From a virus, in the IMG/VR virus record IMGVR_UViG_3300041402_000314, positions 62,001-126,000 of that record: a stretch of 64,000 nucleotides of DNA; one strand, given 5' to 3'. Position numbers and translations under genes: made by a program. Below are positions 56,510 through 63,868 of this stretch, piece after piece (the first letter of the stretch is position 1; every line of letters starts with the position of its first letter). A model generated the notes under the pieces. The model made no database searches. It saw nothing but the letters and a program-made list of their open reading frames with translations, and was not told the DNA's origin.

Positions 56510-56917
56510 ATGAAATTTTTGAAAACCTTGTTAAATGGTAGTATTATAACTGGTATGTTGTATGCTGGTCTTATTATGAAACTCGAATGGGCTACAAATC
56601 TAAGTTTATTTATGGTTTGGTTGTTGGTATGTCTTGGAGGACTCATAATTGTAATGTTTCTCGCTTTTCTTATTGTCGATGATTCTGTCTTTAATAAAAA
56701 CGGAAATGCTGAGACATATATCGACTCCAGAGGTTTCTTTGCTAAATTTGTAGGTAGATCGCTCGTAGTCTGTAATATTATAATGTTAGTAACTAATGGC
56801 TACTTCGTAGTTGGAGCATTTTATACCTTCAACTTCATTACGACCATGATTCTATATTCATGTTTGGAAACGAAAGCTAAAAGAATCCTCGGTGTTTCCG
56901 ATGCTGCAAAAGCTTGA
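56510..56917 (+). CDS. integral membrane protein, 135 aa
   Basis: GAGGAG precedes the ATG. Membrane helices near 8-24, 31-58 and 85-118. No motif that defines a transporter or holin. Function unknown. Confidence 0.65.
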   Translation: MKFLKTLLNGSIITGMLYAGLIMKLEWATNLSLFMVWLLVCLGGLIIVMFLAFLIVDDSVFNKNGNAETYIDSRGFFAKFVGRSLVVCNIIMLVTNGYFVVGAFYTFNFITTMILYSCLETKAKRILGVSDAAKA

Positions 56918-57170
56918 TTCTACATTATTCGATTGGTTGTCATGGAGAGCATCTTCTTTTATGGAGCTACAAGTATATTGTCGGTACGCTGATATTACTT
57001 CTCCACGAGGAAAGATGTTACTTAGAAAATACGCTATTGGGTGGTGTAGAGGAGAGAATCTTTTATGTAGACCAAAGGTAAATCATGTGGCTTTAATGTG
57101 TTTTAAGAATGGAAATCAATTTTGGTTTCATCTAAGAAATAAAGAATTTAGGGAGGTATTTGGGATATGA
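56901..57170 (+). CDS. hypothetical protein, 89 aa
   Basis: Overlaps the membrane protein gene by 17 bases and lacks a clear ribosome site, so it is probably translated by coupling. Contains CRYADITSPRGKML and a Trp-rich end. Not recognised. Confidence 0.6.
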   Translation: MLQKLDSTLFDWLSWRASSFMELQVYCRYADITSPRGKMLLRKYAIGWCRGENLLCRPKVNHVALMCFKNGNQFWFHLRNKEFREVFGI

Positions 57171-57466
57171 AAATAGATTGTTATCGTGATGGTGGAACTG
57201 TTGTTATAGAGGATAGAGGCGTTACCCTATATATTGATCATGGAATAGGTTCTAAGACAAAGGGTGTGGTGTATTATGACTATCCTAAAGATGAAAACGC
57301 AAGAAAACTTTCAAATCTAAGAAATCTTATGGAAGCGAAAGAAATTTTAGAACAGGCATACGAACAATCTGAATATTATTTACCTACAATTGCAAAAGGT
57401 ATATTGTGGGTTGAAAATAAGATTAGTGATGAATTATGCCCACCTGAAGATTTTCCTTGTCATTAA
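57167..57466 (+). CDS. hypothetical protein, 99 aa
   Basis: Overlaps the previous stop (ATGA). Beta-rich first half and helical second half. Function unknown. Confidence 0.65.
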   Translation: MKIDCYRDGGTVVIEDRGVTLYIDHGIGSKTKGVVYYDYPKDENARKLSNLRNLMEAKEILEQAYEQSEYYLPTIAKGILWVENKISDELCPPEDFPCH

Positions 57467-57490
57467 GATATCGAAGACGGAGATAAAGAA

Positions 57491-57691
57491 ATGAGTGAGA
57501 GAACCGATCATATTTTCAAAGCTACTCTAATGGCAGTAGAGGAAGCTAAGAAGAAAGATGAACATAGAATTGAAAAGGTTCTTATATGGGTTACTCAGTA
57601 CGGTAAACGTAATAAAGTAACCAAGGATGAAGCCCTGATAGCTTTATCTTCTAACCTAAAGGATTATCTATATTCAGACTTGACAAAATAG
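57491..57691 (+). CDS. hypothetical helical protein, 66 aa
   Basis: GGAGATAAAG upstream. Charged helical protein. Ends over the next promoter. Not recognised. Confidence 0.6.
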   Translation: MSERTDHIFKATLMAVEEAKKKDEHRIEKVLIWVTQYGKRNKVTKDEALIALSSNLKDYLYSDLTK

Positions 57692-57708
57692 TTATGTTCT
57701 GATACACT
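57680..57708 (+). promoter_or_regulatory. sigma70-type promoter
   Basis: TTGACA 57680-57685 overlaps the end of the previous gene; TACACT 57703-57708; 17 bp. Confidence 0.65.
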
Positions 57709-57750
57709 ACAAACATAAGTAGAAACAAACTTAAATAATGGAGGAGAAAG

Positions 57751-58146
57751 ATGAGTAGACTAGAACTAAGTGATACAGGAATGGATGTAATAGTAAAAAT
57801 GGCAGATGGGAATCCGGGTGCTATTACGGCTATGATGGATATCTTGGAAAAACATGATGAGATTGACCCTCAAGCTATTCTGGGTGGAATGGGTGCTATC
57901 ATGATACTCGATACATGGGAAATTTATGGTACTGATATCTATGTATTATGGAGTGATAAATGTAACCGAGATGTCCGCCAAATGTTGATGTTGATGAGGG
58001 CTACACAACTCGGTATATTCTCTCATATTAATCTGAAAGAGATGGCTGCTGATCAGATGCGTCAGGTAAATCTAAGCGATGAAGAAATGGCGGGTCTCGA
58101 TGAAAAGGTTTGTGAACAATTAAAGGATTTCGCTAGACCAAAATAA
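57751..58146 (+). CDS. conserved phage protein of unknown function, 131 aa
   Basis: AATGGAGG precedes the ATG. KMADGNPGAITAMMDILEK, then LDTWEIYGTDIYVLWSDKC and RATQLGIFSH are a pattern I have seen in T4-group genomes without an assigned role. Helical, cytoplasmic. Confidence 0.75.
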   Translation: MSRLELSDTGMDVIVKMADGNPGAITAMMDILEKHDEIDPQAILGGMGAIMILDTWEIYGTDIYVLWSDKCNRDVRQMLMLMRATQLGIFSHINLKEMAADQMRQVNLSDEEMAGLDEKVCEQLKDFARPK

Positions 58147-58168
58147 ATATATTTAATATAGTCTCCTT

Positions 58169-58234
58169 AAAGCTCCTTATAATATTACAAAGTATAAATA
58201 ATTAAAACTATGTAATGTGTAAGGAGCTTTTTTT
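58169..58234 (+). promoter_or_regulatory. terminator-like hairpin with internal late promoter
   Basis: AAAGCTCCTTA (58169-58179) pairs with TAAGGAGCTTT (58220-58230) and is followed by a T-run (58228-58234). TATAAATA (58193-58200) and a second stem ATTACA / TGTAAT lie inside. The 3' arm contains the AAGGAG of the following mini-gene. It could end early transcripts and open only when transcription starts inside it. Confidence 0.8.
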
Positions 58235-58276
58235 ATGTCAAGTTTCGATACTAAAAAATTAAATAAGGTAGGATAA
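58235..58276 (+). CDS. possible 13-residue leader peptide
   Basis: ATG eight bases after AAGGAG, frame MSSFDTKKLNKVG then stop, nine bases before the next gene. The start is like that of the protein at 62914 (MSSFKDY), so it may be a remnant of a similar gene or a true leader peptide. Confidence 0.35.
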   Translation: MSSFDTKKLNKVG

Positions 58277-58284
58277 GGAGAAAG

Positions 58285-58548
58285 ATGAATTTTAAAGAAT
58301 ATTTGGATGAAGCTAAAGAAGTTGGGTTAAAAACATTATATGCTAAAGCAGTCCCTACTAAGGATGATGTTATTCTGAAATTAGACCCTGTTGCTGCTAA
58401 GAAGAAAAGAGATATCGAAATATATTCAGACCCCGAAGGTAAAGAATTAAAAGCAACCTTTAGATGGGATAAATCTAATAAACCAAGGAAGAATACGAAG
58501 GTAATTACTCTCAATAGCTGGAAATGGAAATTAGAGTGGATTAAATAA
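58285..58548 (+). CDS. small late protein with capsid-targeting-like N-terminus
   Basis: An 87-residue basic protein. NFKEYLDEAKEVG resembles the T4 internal-protein targeting sequence (pattern YQEFIAEA) with LDE before A as a possible cut site. The remaining part is a small beta domain (KELKATFRWD). Late promoter upstream. Confidence 0.75.
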   Translation: MNFKEYLDEAKEVGLKTLYAKAVPTKDDVILKLDPVAAKKKRDIEIYSDPEGKELKATFRWDKSNKPRKNTKVITLNSWKWKLEWIK

Positions 58549-58563
58549 TTAAGGAATTAAACT

Positions 58564-59304
58564 ATGTCAATAAATGTAATAGACAGCAAGGCAGAGCTGA
58601 AGGATTGGATTAAACGTAAGCTAGGTTGGCCTACTATTAACCTAGAATTCCACGATGCCCAGCTAGAAGATAATATAGATGACGCTATAAAGGAATATAC
58701 TGAACATTCTGGTGATGCTACCTATAGATCAGCACTCCTTTTATGTATGTCTGCGGGTGTAACTGAATATCCATTGGATGATACCGTAGAGTCTGTATTA
58801 GGATTAGAAACGCAATCCGCTATTGGTGGTGGTATCAATACTCTATTCACTATCGAGAACCAATTATACCAAGCTGGTTATATCGACATATTTAGTGGTT
58901 CTATGAATCTAACAAGCTATCAGATAGCTATGGAATATCTCGATATGACTAACAGTATGTTAGCAGCTCAGTATTTCACCGAATTCAATAAATATACAAA
59001 TACTCTCACGATAACACCAACACCCGATGATGATTATACGGCTGTTTTGGAGATATATAGTAAGAGAGATTTCACTGGAGCCACTTCTACTGTCTATGAT
59101 GTCAAATGGGTTAAAGACTACTCTCTTGCTCTTTCTATGATTGTATTAGGGCGTATATGGGGTAAGTATGATGGTATGCCATTACCCGGTGGTGGTACTC
59201 TGAATGCTTCTGATATGAAAGCAGATGGCAGAGAAGATAAATTAGCTCTCGAAGAAAAACTTCAGGCAGATCACGGTGAACCATTAGAGCCATCATTCGG
59301 TTAA
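58564..59304 (+). CDS. neck/head completion protein, gp13-like
   Basis: A 246-residue protein. LKDWIKRKLGWPTINLEFHD, then LEDNIDDAIKEYTEHSGD matches the start of T4-type neck proteins (gp13), which close filled heads. The later LEIYSKRDFTGATSTVYDVKWVKDYSLALSMIVLGRIWGKY, viewed in pieces, fits the same family. T4 gp13 is 309 residues. Confidence 0.7.
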   Translation: MSINVIDSKAELKDWIKRKLGWPTINLEFHDAQLEDNIDDAIKEYTEHSGDATYRSALLLCMSAGVTEYPLDDTVESVLGLETQSAIGGGINTLFTIENQLYQAGYIDIFSGSMNLTSYQIAMEYLDMTNSMLAAQYFTEFNKYTNTLTITPTPDDDYTAVLEIYSKRDFTGATSTVYDVKWVKDYSLALSMIVLGRIWGKYDGMPLPGGGTLNASDMKADGREDKLALEEKLQADHGEPLEPSFG

Positions 59305-59307
59305 AGC

Positions 59308-59336
59308 TTGACAATAATATAAATATTTGATATGGT
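59308..59336 (+). promoter_or_regulatory. mixed early/late promoter
   Basis: TTGACA 59308-59313 with TATGGT at 17 bp, and TATAAATA 59318-59325 inside the spacer. Both signals lie before the same gene. Confidence 0.6.
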
Positions 59337-59363
59337 ATTACCATAACTTAAAGGAGCATATAA

Positions 59364-59663
59364 ATGAAAGATTTACTAACGCAAGGAAATGACGTAGCTG
59401 ATTTCCTAATGAATCAGATCGATGAGGCCAGAGACGGTGTTACCTCTTCTCAAGCCAAAAGATTGAAAAGCGATTGGGAAAAAATAGCAAAAGAGGGTAT
59501 TGAAGTCGAAGAAATTAAAGGTACATTTTATGGATTCGGCTCTGAATTAGCTACTTTACGCCTATTAAAAAAATATACTGCTAACGGTCAAACTGCTAAT
59601 AAGAAAATCAAGGCAGATTATAGTAATGGAAGAAATTCACACTTCTTCAGATTAGAAACATAA
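59364..59663 (+). CDS. late cargo-like protein, paralogous N-terminus A
   Basis: A 99-residue protein. DLLTQGNDVADFLMNQIDEARDG is shared in pattern with the next gene; IDE before A is a possible prohead-protease site. The rest differs. Confidence 0.7.
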   Translation: MKDLLTQGNDVADFLMNQIDEARDGVTSSQAKRLKSDWEKIAKEGIEVEEIKGTFYGFGSELATLRLLKKYTANGQTANKKIKADYSNGRNSHFFRLET

Positions 59664-59687
59664 TAAGAAAATTTAAGGAGAAACAAG

Positions 59688-59993
59688 ATGACAAAAAATG
59701 TATTAACACAAGGAAATGATGTAGAAAGGGAACTGATGAGTCAGATCAATGAAGAGGCAAACGGTCTGAGTTCAAAAGAGAAGAAAGAGATAATGGATAA
59801 TATCAGGAAAAATATGAATTTCTATCTTCAGAAACTCGAAAACAATTTAGATAAGTTCCCTACTAGTTGGGGCGAGAATGAAGCATATGCTCTTTTCGGC
59901 AATACGATAAGAAGTATTATGGAGACTGGTGTTCTTAAGAAAGCTTTAAAGGACATGAAGAAAAATAATAAATGGTATTCATTGAGCATATAA
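59688..59993 (+). CDS. late cargo-like protein, paralogous N-terminus B
   Basis: A 101-residue protein starting NVLTQGNDVERELMSQINEE, matching the previous gene in its first 25 residues (LTQGNDV identical), then diverging. AAGGAG upstream. Helical body. Function unknown. Confidence 0.7.
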   Translation: MTKNVLTQGNDVERELMSQINEEANGLSSKEKKEIMDNIRKNMNFYLQKLENNLDKFPTSWGENEAYALFGNTIRSIMETGVLKKALKDMKKNNKWYSLSI

Positions 59994-60004
59994 GGGAGCA
60001 GAAA

Positions 60005-60409
60005 ATGAAAAAATTAATGGAACAACTAGACCTCGTATTAGAGGGTATATCCAAGAATGTTCTCAGACAATATCTAGCAACCGCTCTATGGTCTTCTAAT
60101 GATGATGAGGGCGACCCATTGGATAGTGAATATGATGTAAGAGATATAGCTAAGTCTTCTATCAATCAAGCTAAAAAGGATTTGGCTAAATTCTGGAAGC
60201 AAGCAGGTGATCTTCTGAAAGGCGAAGATGAGACTCAGGCAGCACATGATTTATGGTTGACTAGAAATCATCATGGAGCTGGTTTCTGGGATAGAAAATA
60301 TAATAATGACGAGGATGGTACTAAAGGCGATAAGCTAACTAAGATAGCAGAAAAATTTGGTGAAATAAATCCTGTTGTCGGTGATGACGGTAAAATATAT
60401 TTCGAATAA
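60005..60409 (+). CDS. late protein with DLWLTRN-HGAGFWDR motif
   Basis: A 134-residue protein from ATG 60005. KLMEQLDLVLEGI is the targeting-like start. The body has ATALWSSNDDEGDPLDSEY and HDLWLTRNHHGAGFWDRKY, a domain I know from many unrelated phages (function unknown). Here it is attached to the cargo-type N-terminus. Confidence 0.78.
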   Translation: MKKLMEQLDLVLEGISKNVLRQYLATALWSSNDDEGDPLDSEYDVRDIAKSSINQAKKDLAKFWKQAGDLLKGEDETQAAHDLWLTRNHHGAGFWDRKYNNDEDGTKGDKLTKIAEKFGEINPVVGDDGKIYFE

Positions 60410-60418
60410 GGAGATAAG

Positions 60419-61003
60419 ATGTCCAAAAGATTATTAGAACAATTAGATAGCGTACTGATCACAGAAGATCAGATCGTAGAGAAGTTCGAGCTATCCAATG
60501 ACGCAATAGCACTTCTTGAAATAGCAACATTCATGGAGACCAAGACCTTAGATGAAGCTCTTAATTTCGGGAAGCTTTTAGGTAAGTTCGGATTGAAAGC
60601 CCATAAAGGAACTGGACTTCTGGATGTACTAAAGAAGGCAGGTAAGAACATCGCTAAAATGATGTGGCTTGCTTTCCAAGCTCAGAGAGGAGATGATTCT
60701 GCTAAACTGGAATTGAAAGACCTTCTTAATACTAAGATCAAGAAAGAAGAAGTTATTAACTTCCTTTATATGCTCGATCAGGCAACCCTACATCTAGTTA
60801 CTGGTCCTCTTCACACGATTGAAGCTCTAACTGGTTGGCATATAAGCGCAGACCTTCATAAAGCTACTTCAGCAACCCAAGCTATTAAGACTGCTATAAA
60901 GGAACTTGAGGATGCTGGTAAGAAATTGGTTGGTAGCGTTAAGACTAAAGTTCTTTCTTATGTCGGAAACATTAAATCTGTTATGGGTTTGGCTAACGGA
61001 TAA
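60419..61003 (+). CDS. late cargo-like helical protein, 194 aa
   Basis: Starts KRLLEQLDSVLITED, like the previous gene. The rest is helical with a possible membrane-active stretch (IAKMMWLAFQAQ) and amphipathic C-terminus. No known domain. Confidence 0.72.
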   Translation: MSKRLLEQLDSVLITEDQIVEKFELSNDAIALLEIATFMETKTLDEALNFGKLLGKFGLKAHKGTGLLDVLKKAGKNIAKMMWLAFQAQRGDDSAKLELKDLLNTKIKKEEVINFLYMLDQATLHLVTGPLHTIEALTGWHISADLHKATSATQAIKTAIKELEDAGKKLVGSVKTKVLSYVGNIKSVMGLANG

Positions 61004-61014
61004 AGGGTAATTAA

Positions 61015-61529
61015 ATGAGTAAGACATTTAGCGAGTATATCAAAGAAGGAAAGATTAGCGCATGGCAAAAACTTTATAGACAGGCCATAGTAGATTTTTT
61101 CTTTAGAAAATATGGGCTAAAGGCAACTATAAAATATAAGCCCATAAAAAGTAAAAAATTCTTTGGAGATGTTGTTTTGAATAACGATTCTCTCAAGAAA
61201 CATATTTTTACTCTTCGATATAATCCTGATTCTGGTTTCGAATATATGGCTTCGTCTATATTACATGAATTGACACATGTAAAACAAATCATTAAAAAAC
61301 ATCTTTCGGCAAATGATAAAGGAACTATAATTTTGTGGAAAGGAAAGAAACCATTCTAGTCAATGATTATAAAAATATAAAATATGATGCATACAAACAA
61401 TTACCTTGGGAAGTAGAAGCCATAAAGTTAAGTAAATCTTTACCCGAAGAATTCTATAAAAGTCCAGAATATTTAGCATTACAGGGAAAGGATAAATCAT
61501 TAGATTATATCATAGATTTATATAAATAA
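61015..61529 (+). pseudogene. zinc metalloprotease-like cargo protein with a frameshift
   Basis: MSKTFSEYIKEGK is the targeting-like start. SSILHELTHVKQII holds the HExxH zinc motif of metallopeptidases. The first frame stops at 61359 after KGTIILWKGKKPF. A -1 frame opens at 61335 and continues LVNDYKN ... LPWEVEAIKLSK, where the second Glu is placed as a third zinc ligand would be. So one protein seems split by one base. It may be recoded, dead, or an error. If active it would be a protease carried in the head. Confidence 0.65.
61521..61528 (+). promoter_or_regulatory. late promoter
   Basis: TATAAATAATTGA, overlapping the end of the protease-like frame and 75 bases before the next gene. A TTGACA with a weak -10 follows at 61544. 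Confidence 0.6.
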
Positions 61530-61602
61530 TTGAAAGATTAAGATTGACAACAAGAATTAGATATGATAAGCTATTATCATAATCTAAATAAGGGAGAGAA
61601 CG

Positions 61603-62100
61603 ATGAATAAAACATTTAAAGAATATCTGAAAGAAGGTAAGGCTAGTTTCGATAGCCCTGAAGATATGGCAACCCAGATCGAGAAGATGATTAAAGGTTA
61701 TTTCCCTAAGTCATGGGCAAATGTAAAAGCCGTATCGAATCTGGGTAAATCAATCAACATTACATTTACACTAGGGTCTGATAAAAGTGAATGGGCAAAT
61801 GGGATATTCCAAAATGACCCTGCCATTACGTCTATTATGATTCATCGTCCTAGTAATGCTGAAAATTTTATGGATGAAAAAATGCAAGCTGAAGGTCTTC
61901 AAACTTCACTTACTATCAGTCCTACTAAACAATATATGGCTTATGGTAGTTTAAAGACAGGATGGAGAAAAAAGACTGGAAATCCAGAAGTTATTTTTAA
62001 GCATGTCGAAAACCATTTCAAAAAATTGAAATCAACTATAAAAGACAATCTGGATATCATGACACCAGAACATAGAAAAATAGCGGAGAAGAAGGTATGA
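61603..62100 (+). CDS. late cargo-like protein, 165 aa
   Basis: MNKTFKEYLKEGKASF is almost the same start as the protease-like gene; LKE before G is the expected cut. The body (INITFTLGSDKSEWANGIF, then KQYMAYGSLKTGWRKK) is an alpha/beta domain that I do not recognise. Confidence 0.75.
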   Translation: MNKTFKEYLKEGKASFDSPEDMATQIEKMIKGYFPKSWANVKAVSNLGKSINITFTLGSDKSEWANGIFQNDPAITSIMIHRPSNAENFMDEKMQAEGLQTSLTISPTKQYMAYGSLKTGWRKKTGNPEVIFKHVENHFKKLKSTIKDNLDIMTPEHRKIAEKKV

Positions 62101-62297
62101 GTAACGAAATATTAAATAAAATAGCTGGTGTCTTAGAAGAAGGCAAAGTAGTAAAATTGAGTAGTGATGGTGATATCAGTGTTAAAAAGGCTATAGCGAA
62201 TCATATCACTATCAGAGATGATAGTGTCGGAGCCATAATTTCTATCAATAAAAAATATCTAAAAGATTTGGTAGATTTCATTCAAAAGGAATTTTAA
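62097..62297 (+). CDS. late cargo-like protein, 66 aa
   Basis: Overlaps the previous stop. NEILNKIAGVLEEGKVVKL is the targeting-like start (LEE before G). The body is a short alpha/beta unit. Function unknown. Confidence 0.7.
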   Translation: MSNEILNKIAGVLEEGKVVKLSSDGDISVKKAIANHITIRDDSVGAIISINKKYLKDLVDFIQKEF

Positions 62298-62311
62298 AGG
62301 AGATTGAAAAG

Positions 62312-62473
62312 GTGTATGATACCAAAGTAACATTGAAGAAAGTCGAAGAAGGTTATTATCATGGTTACTATGAAGGAAAGCAGATTCTAGGCGGTAAAAA
62401 GAGTGAACTAGTTAGAATGATGAAACTGATGGTTCAGGGTATAATGGAATCCGAGAGAAAGAAGCTGACTTGA
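62312..62473 (+). CDS. 53-residue basic protein, GTG start
   Basis: GTG with AAAGGAGATTGAAAA upstream. EGYYHGYYEGKQILGGKKSE then a basic helix. The stop codon overlaps a TTGACA box. Not recognised. Confidence 0.55.
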   Translation: MYDTKVTLKKVEEGYYHGYYEGKQILGGKKSELVRMMKLMVQGIMESERKKLT

Positions 62474-62499
62474 CAAACCATATCAATATGTAGTATAAT
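62470..62499 (+). promoter_or_regulatory. sigma70-type promoter of a small RNA
   Basis: TTGACA 62470-62475, TATAAT 62494-62499, 18 bp. Confidence 0.8.
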
Positions 62500-62505
62500 A
62501 GAGAC

Positions 62506-62606
62506 AACTTGGACAGAAAAAACTGTTATGACACACTAAAATATAGATAATCTTGATCTGAAATATGGTTGGTAAGCCTAGACGCTGTTAAGTCTAGGCT
62601 TTTTTA
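62506..62606 (+). ncRNA. candidate small RNA, about 100 nt
   Basis: Between a strong promoter and a strong terminator there is no reading frame worth calling. It contains a CAG-AAAAAA-CTG hairpin and ends in stem AGCCTAGAC / GTCTAGGCT (62575-62600) with a T-run. Such a unit is typical of regulatory small RNAs. Confidence 0.7.
62575..62606 (+). terminator. intrinsic terminator of the small RNA
   Basis: AGCCTAGAC GCTGTTAA GTCTAGGCT followed by TTTTTT. Confidence 0.9.
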
Positions 62607-62617
62607 TTTTCAGGATA

Positions 62618-62625
62618 TATAAATA
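62618..62625 (+). promoter_or_regulatory. late promoter
   Basis: GGATATATAAATAATTATAA, 33 bases before the next gene. Confidence 0.8.
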
Positions 62626-62657
62626 ATTATAATAAACCTGTAATAAAGGAAACCACT

Positions 62658-62903
62658 ATGAGCTTTAAGGATAAGATTATTAAGTATATCTGGAATAATC
62701 TATTAGCATTTGATAGACAAGTTAATGCTCTTCTATGCGGAGACCCAGAGGAAACTATCAGTTCTCGTATGGGTAAATTAGTTGAGCAAGATAGATGTCC
62801 TTTCTGTTATTTTATCTGTACACATTTTCTACACAAATTAGACCCAGATCATTGCCAGAAGTCAATTGACAGAGACGAAGGCGATGATGAAATAAAATTT
62901 TAG
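62658..62903 (+). CDS. conserved phage protein with NALLCGDPEETISSR motif
   Basis: An 81-residue protein. DRQVNALLCGDPEETISSRMG and the CPFCYFICTHFLHKLDPDHC end form a pattern seen in many phages of Gram-negative bacteria, with no known role. The cysteines and histidines could bind a metal or form disulfides. Confidence 0.75.
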   Translation: MSFKDKIIKYIWNNLLAFDRQVNALLCGDPEETISSRMGKLVEQDRCPFCYFICTHFLHKLDPDHCQKSIDRDEGDDEIKF

Positions 62904-62913
62904 GAGAATAAAT

Positions 62914-63519
62914 ATGTCAAGTTTCAAAGATTACATGACCAAAGAAAAGAATAATGATATCATCAATGATGGACATTTCCATGTAGAAAAGATGGGAGGT
63001 AGAACAGGTCCACCTATTAGAGTTAAGACCGATGATGGCAGAACAACCCATATCCATAATCAAAGTGATGGTAAGGATACAGTCGAAGCTAAAGATGTAG
63101 GTGGTTTCGTTAATAGGGATGATATAGAAGACAATGTAACTTCTCTTCCAAAAAGCCCAAATCATACCCATATGCAAACTGATGGACAGCATACCTCACC
63201 AGCTATATATCCTGAAGTAGAAGAAGATCAGAAGGGTATTAGTATCGGTGGTATCTCTGAGAAGATAGAACAAGTTCTTGAGGGTAAGGGTAAATTCGAT
63301 AAGAAAAATCTAAAAGGTAAAAATACCAAGATAATAGACCCTCATAACAAAGATAAGATTTGGTATTTTGATGATATACAGGATAATAAGATTAGAGTGA
63401 CACAAGTAGTTTTAGGTAGCATTACAGGTCAAAGTGTTATGTCACTTAAAGATGTGAATGAATTACTTAAAGGATTAGGCAAACAAAGTTTCGGTACTTT
63501 AGGATTTAGGGAGAATTAA
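62914..63519 (+). CDS. late protein with two cargo-type segments
   Basis: A 201-residue protein. The start MSSFKDYMTKEK is targeting-like. The first half is rich in His and Gly (HIHNQSDGK, NHTHMQTDGQHTS) and recalls phage structural or metal-bound domains. An internal ISEKIEQVLEGKGKF (about 109-123) repeats the start of the next gene, so it looks like a fusion of two cargo proteins that the prohead protease might separate. Confidence 0.75.
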   Translation: MSSFKDYMTKEKNNDIINDGHFHVEKMGGRTGPPIRVKTDDGRTTHIHNQSDGKDTVEAKDVGGFVNRDDIEDNVTSLPKSPNHTHMQTDGQHTSPAIYPEVEEDQKGISIGGISEKIEQVLEGKGKFDKKNLKGKNTKIIDPHNKDKIWYFDDIQDNKIRVTQVVLGSITGQSVMSLKDVNELLKGLGKQSFGTLGFREN

Positions 63520-63522
63520 ATA

Positions 63523-63857
63523 ATGGATTTAATAGAGAAGATAGAACAAGTATTAATTGAAGGTAAGATCAAAAAGTTTAAGGGTGATAATCCTTTTTCA
63601 AAATCAAATCTATATATGGTTGGAGCTGGTATGGATACGAATGGAAATCATGTGGTATCGATAAAATTTCCTAATTCCAGCGCATTTACAATTCAAACCG
63701 CTGGTAATTTGAACACCGCTCATGATGCATTGAGAGGGGTGAAAGATTATGAGACCGAAATAGATGATTCCACAAAAAGAAGATAGAAAAAGAGATTGTT
63801 GAATATGTCAAGGATTATGGGTCTAAGGCACAACAATCAAAACTAAAAACATATTAA
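63523..63857 (+). pseudogene. late cargo-like protein with a frameshift near its end
   Basis: MDLIEKIEQVLIEGKIKKF is the targeting-like start (LIE before G). The first frame stops at 63786 (DDSTKRR). The -1 frame continues KKIEKEIVEYVKDYGSK ... to TAA at 63857 and ends just before the next ribosome site. One more A in the AAAAA run at 63772-63776 would restore a single 111-residue protein. Confidence 0.65.
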
Positions 63858-63868
63858 AGGGGAATCAA

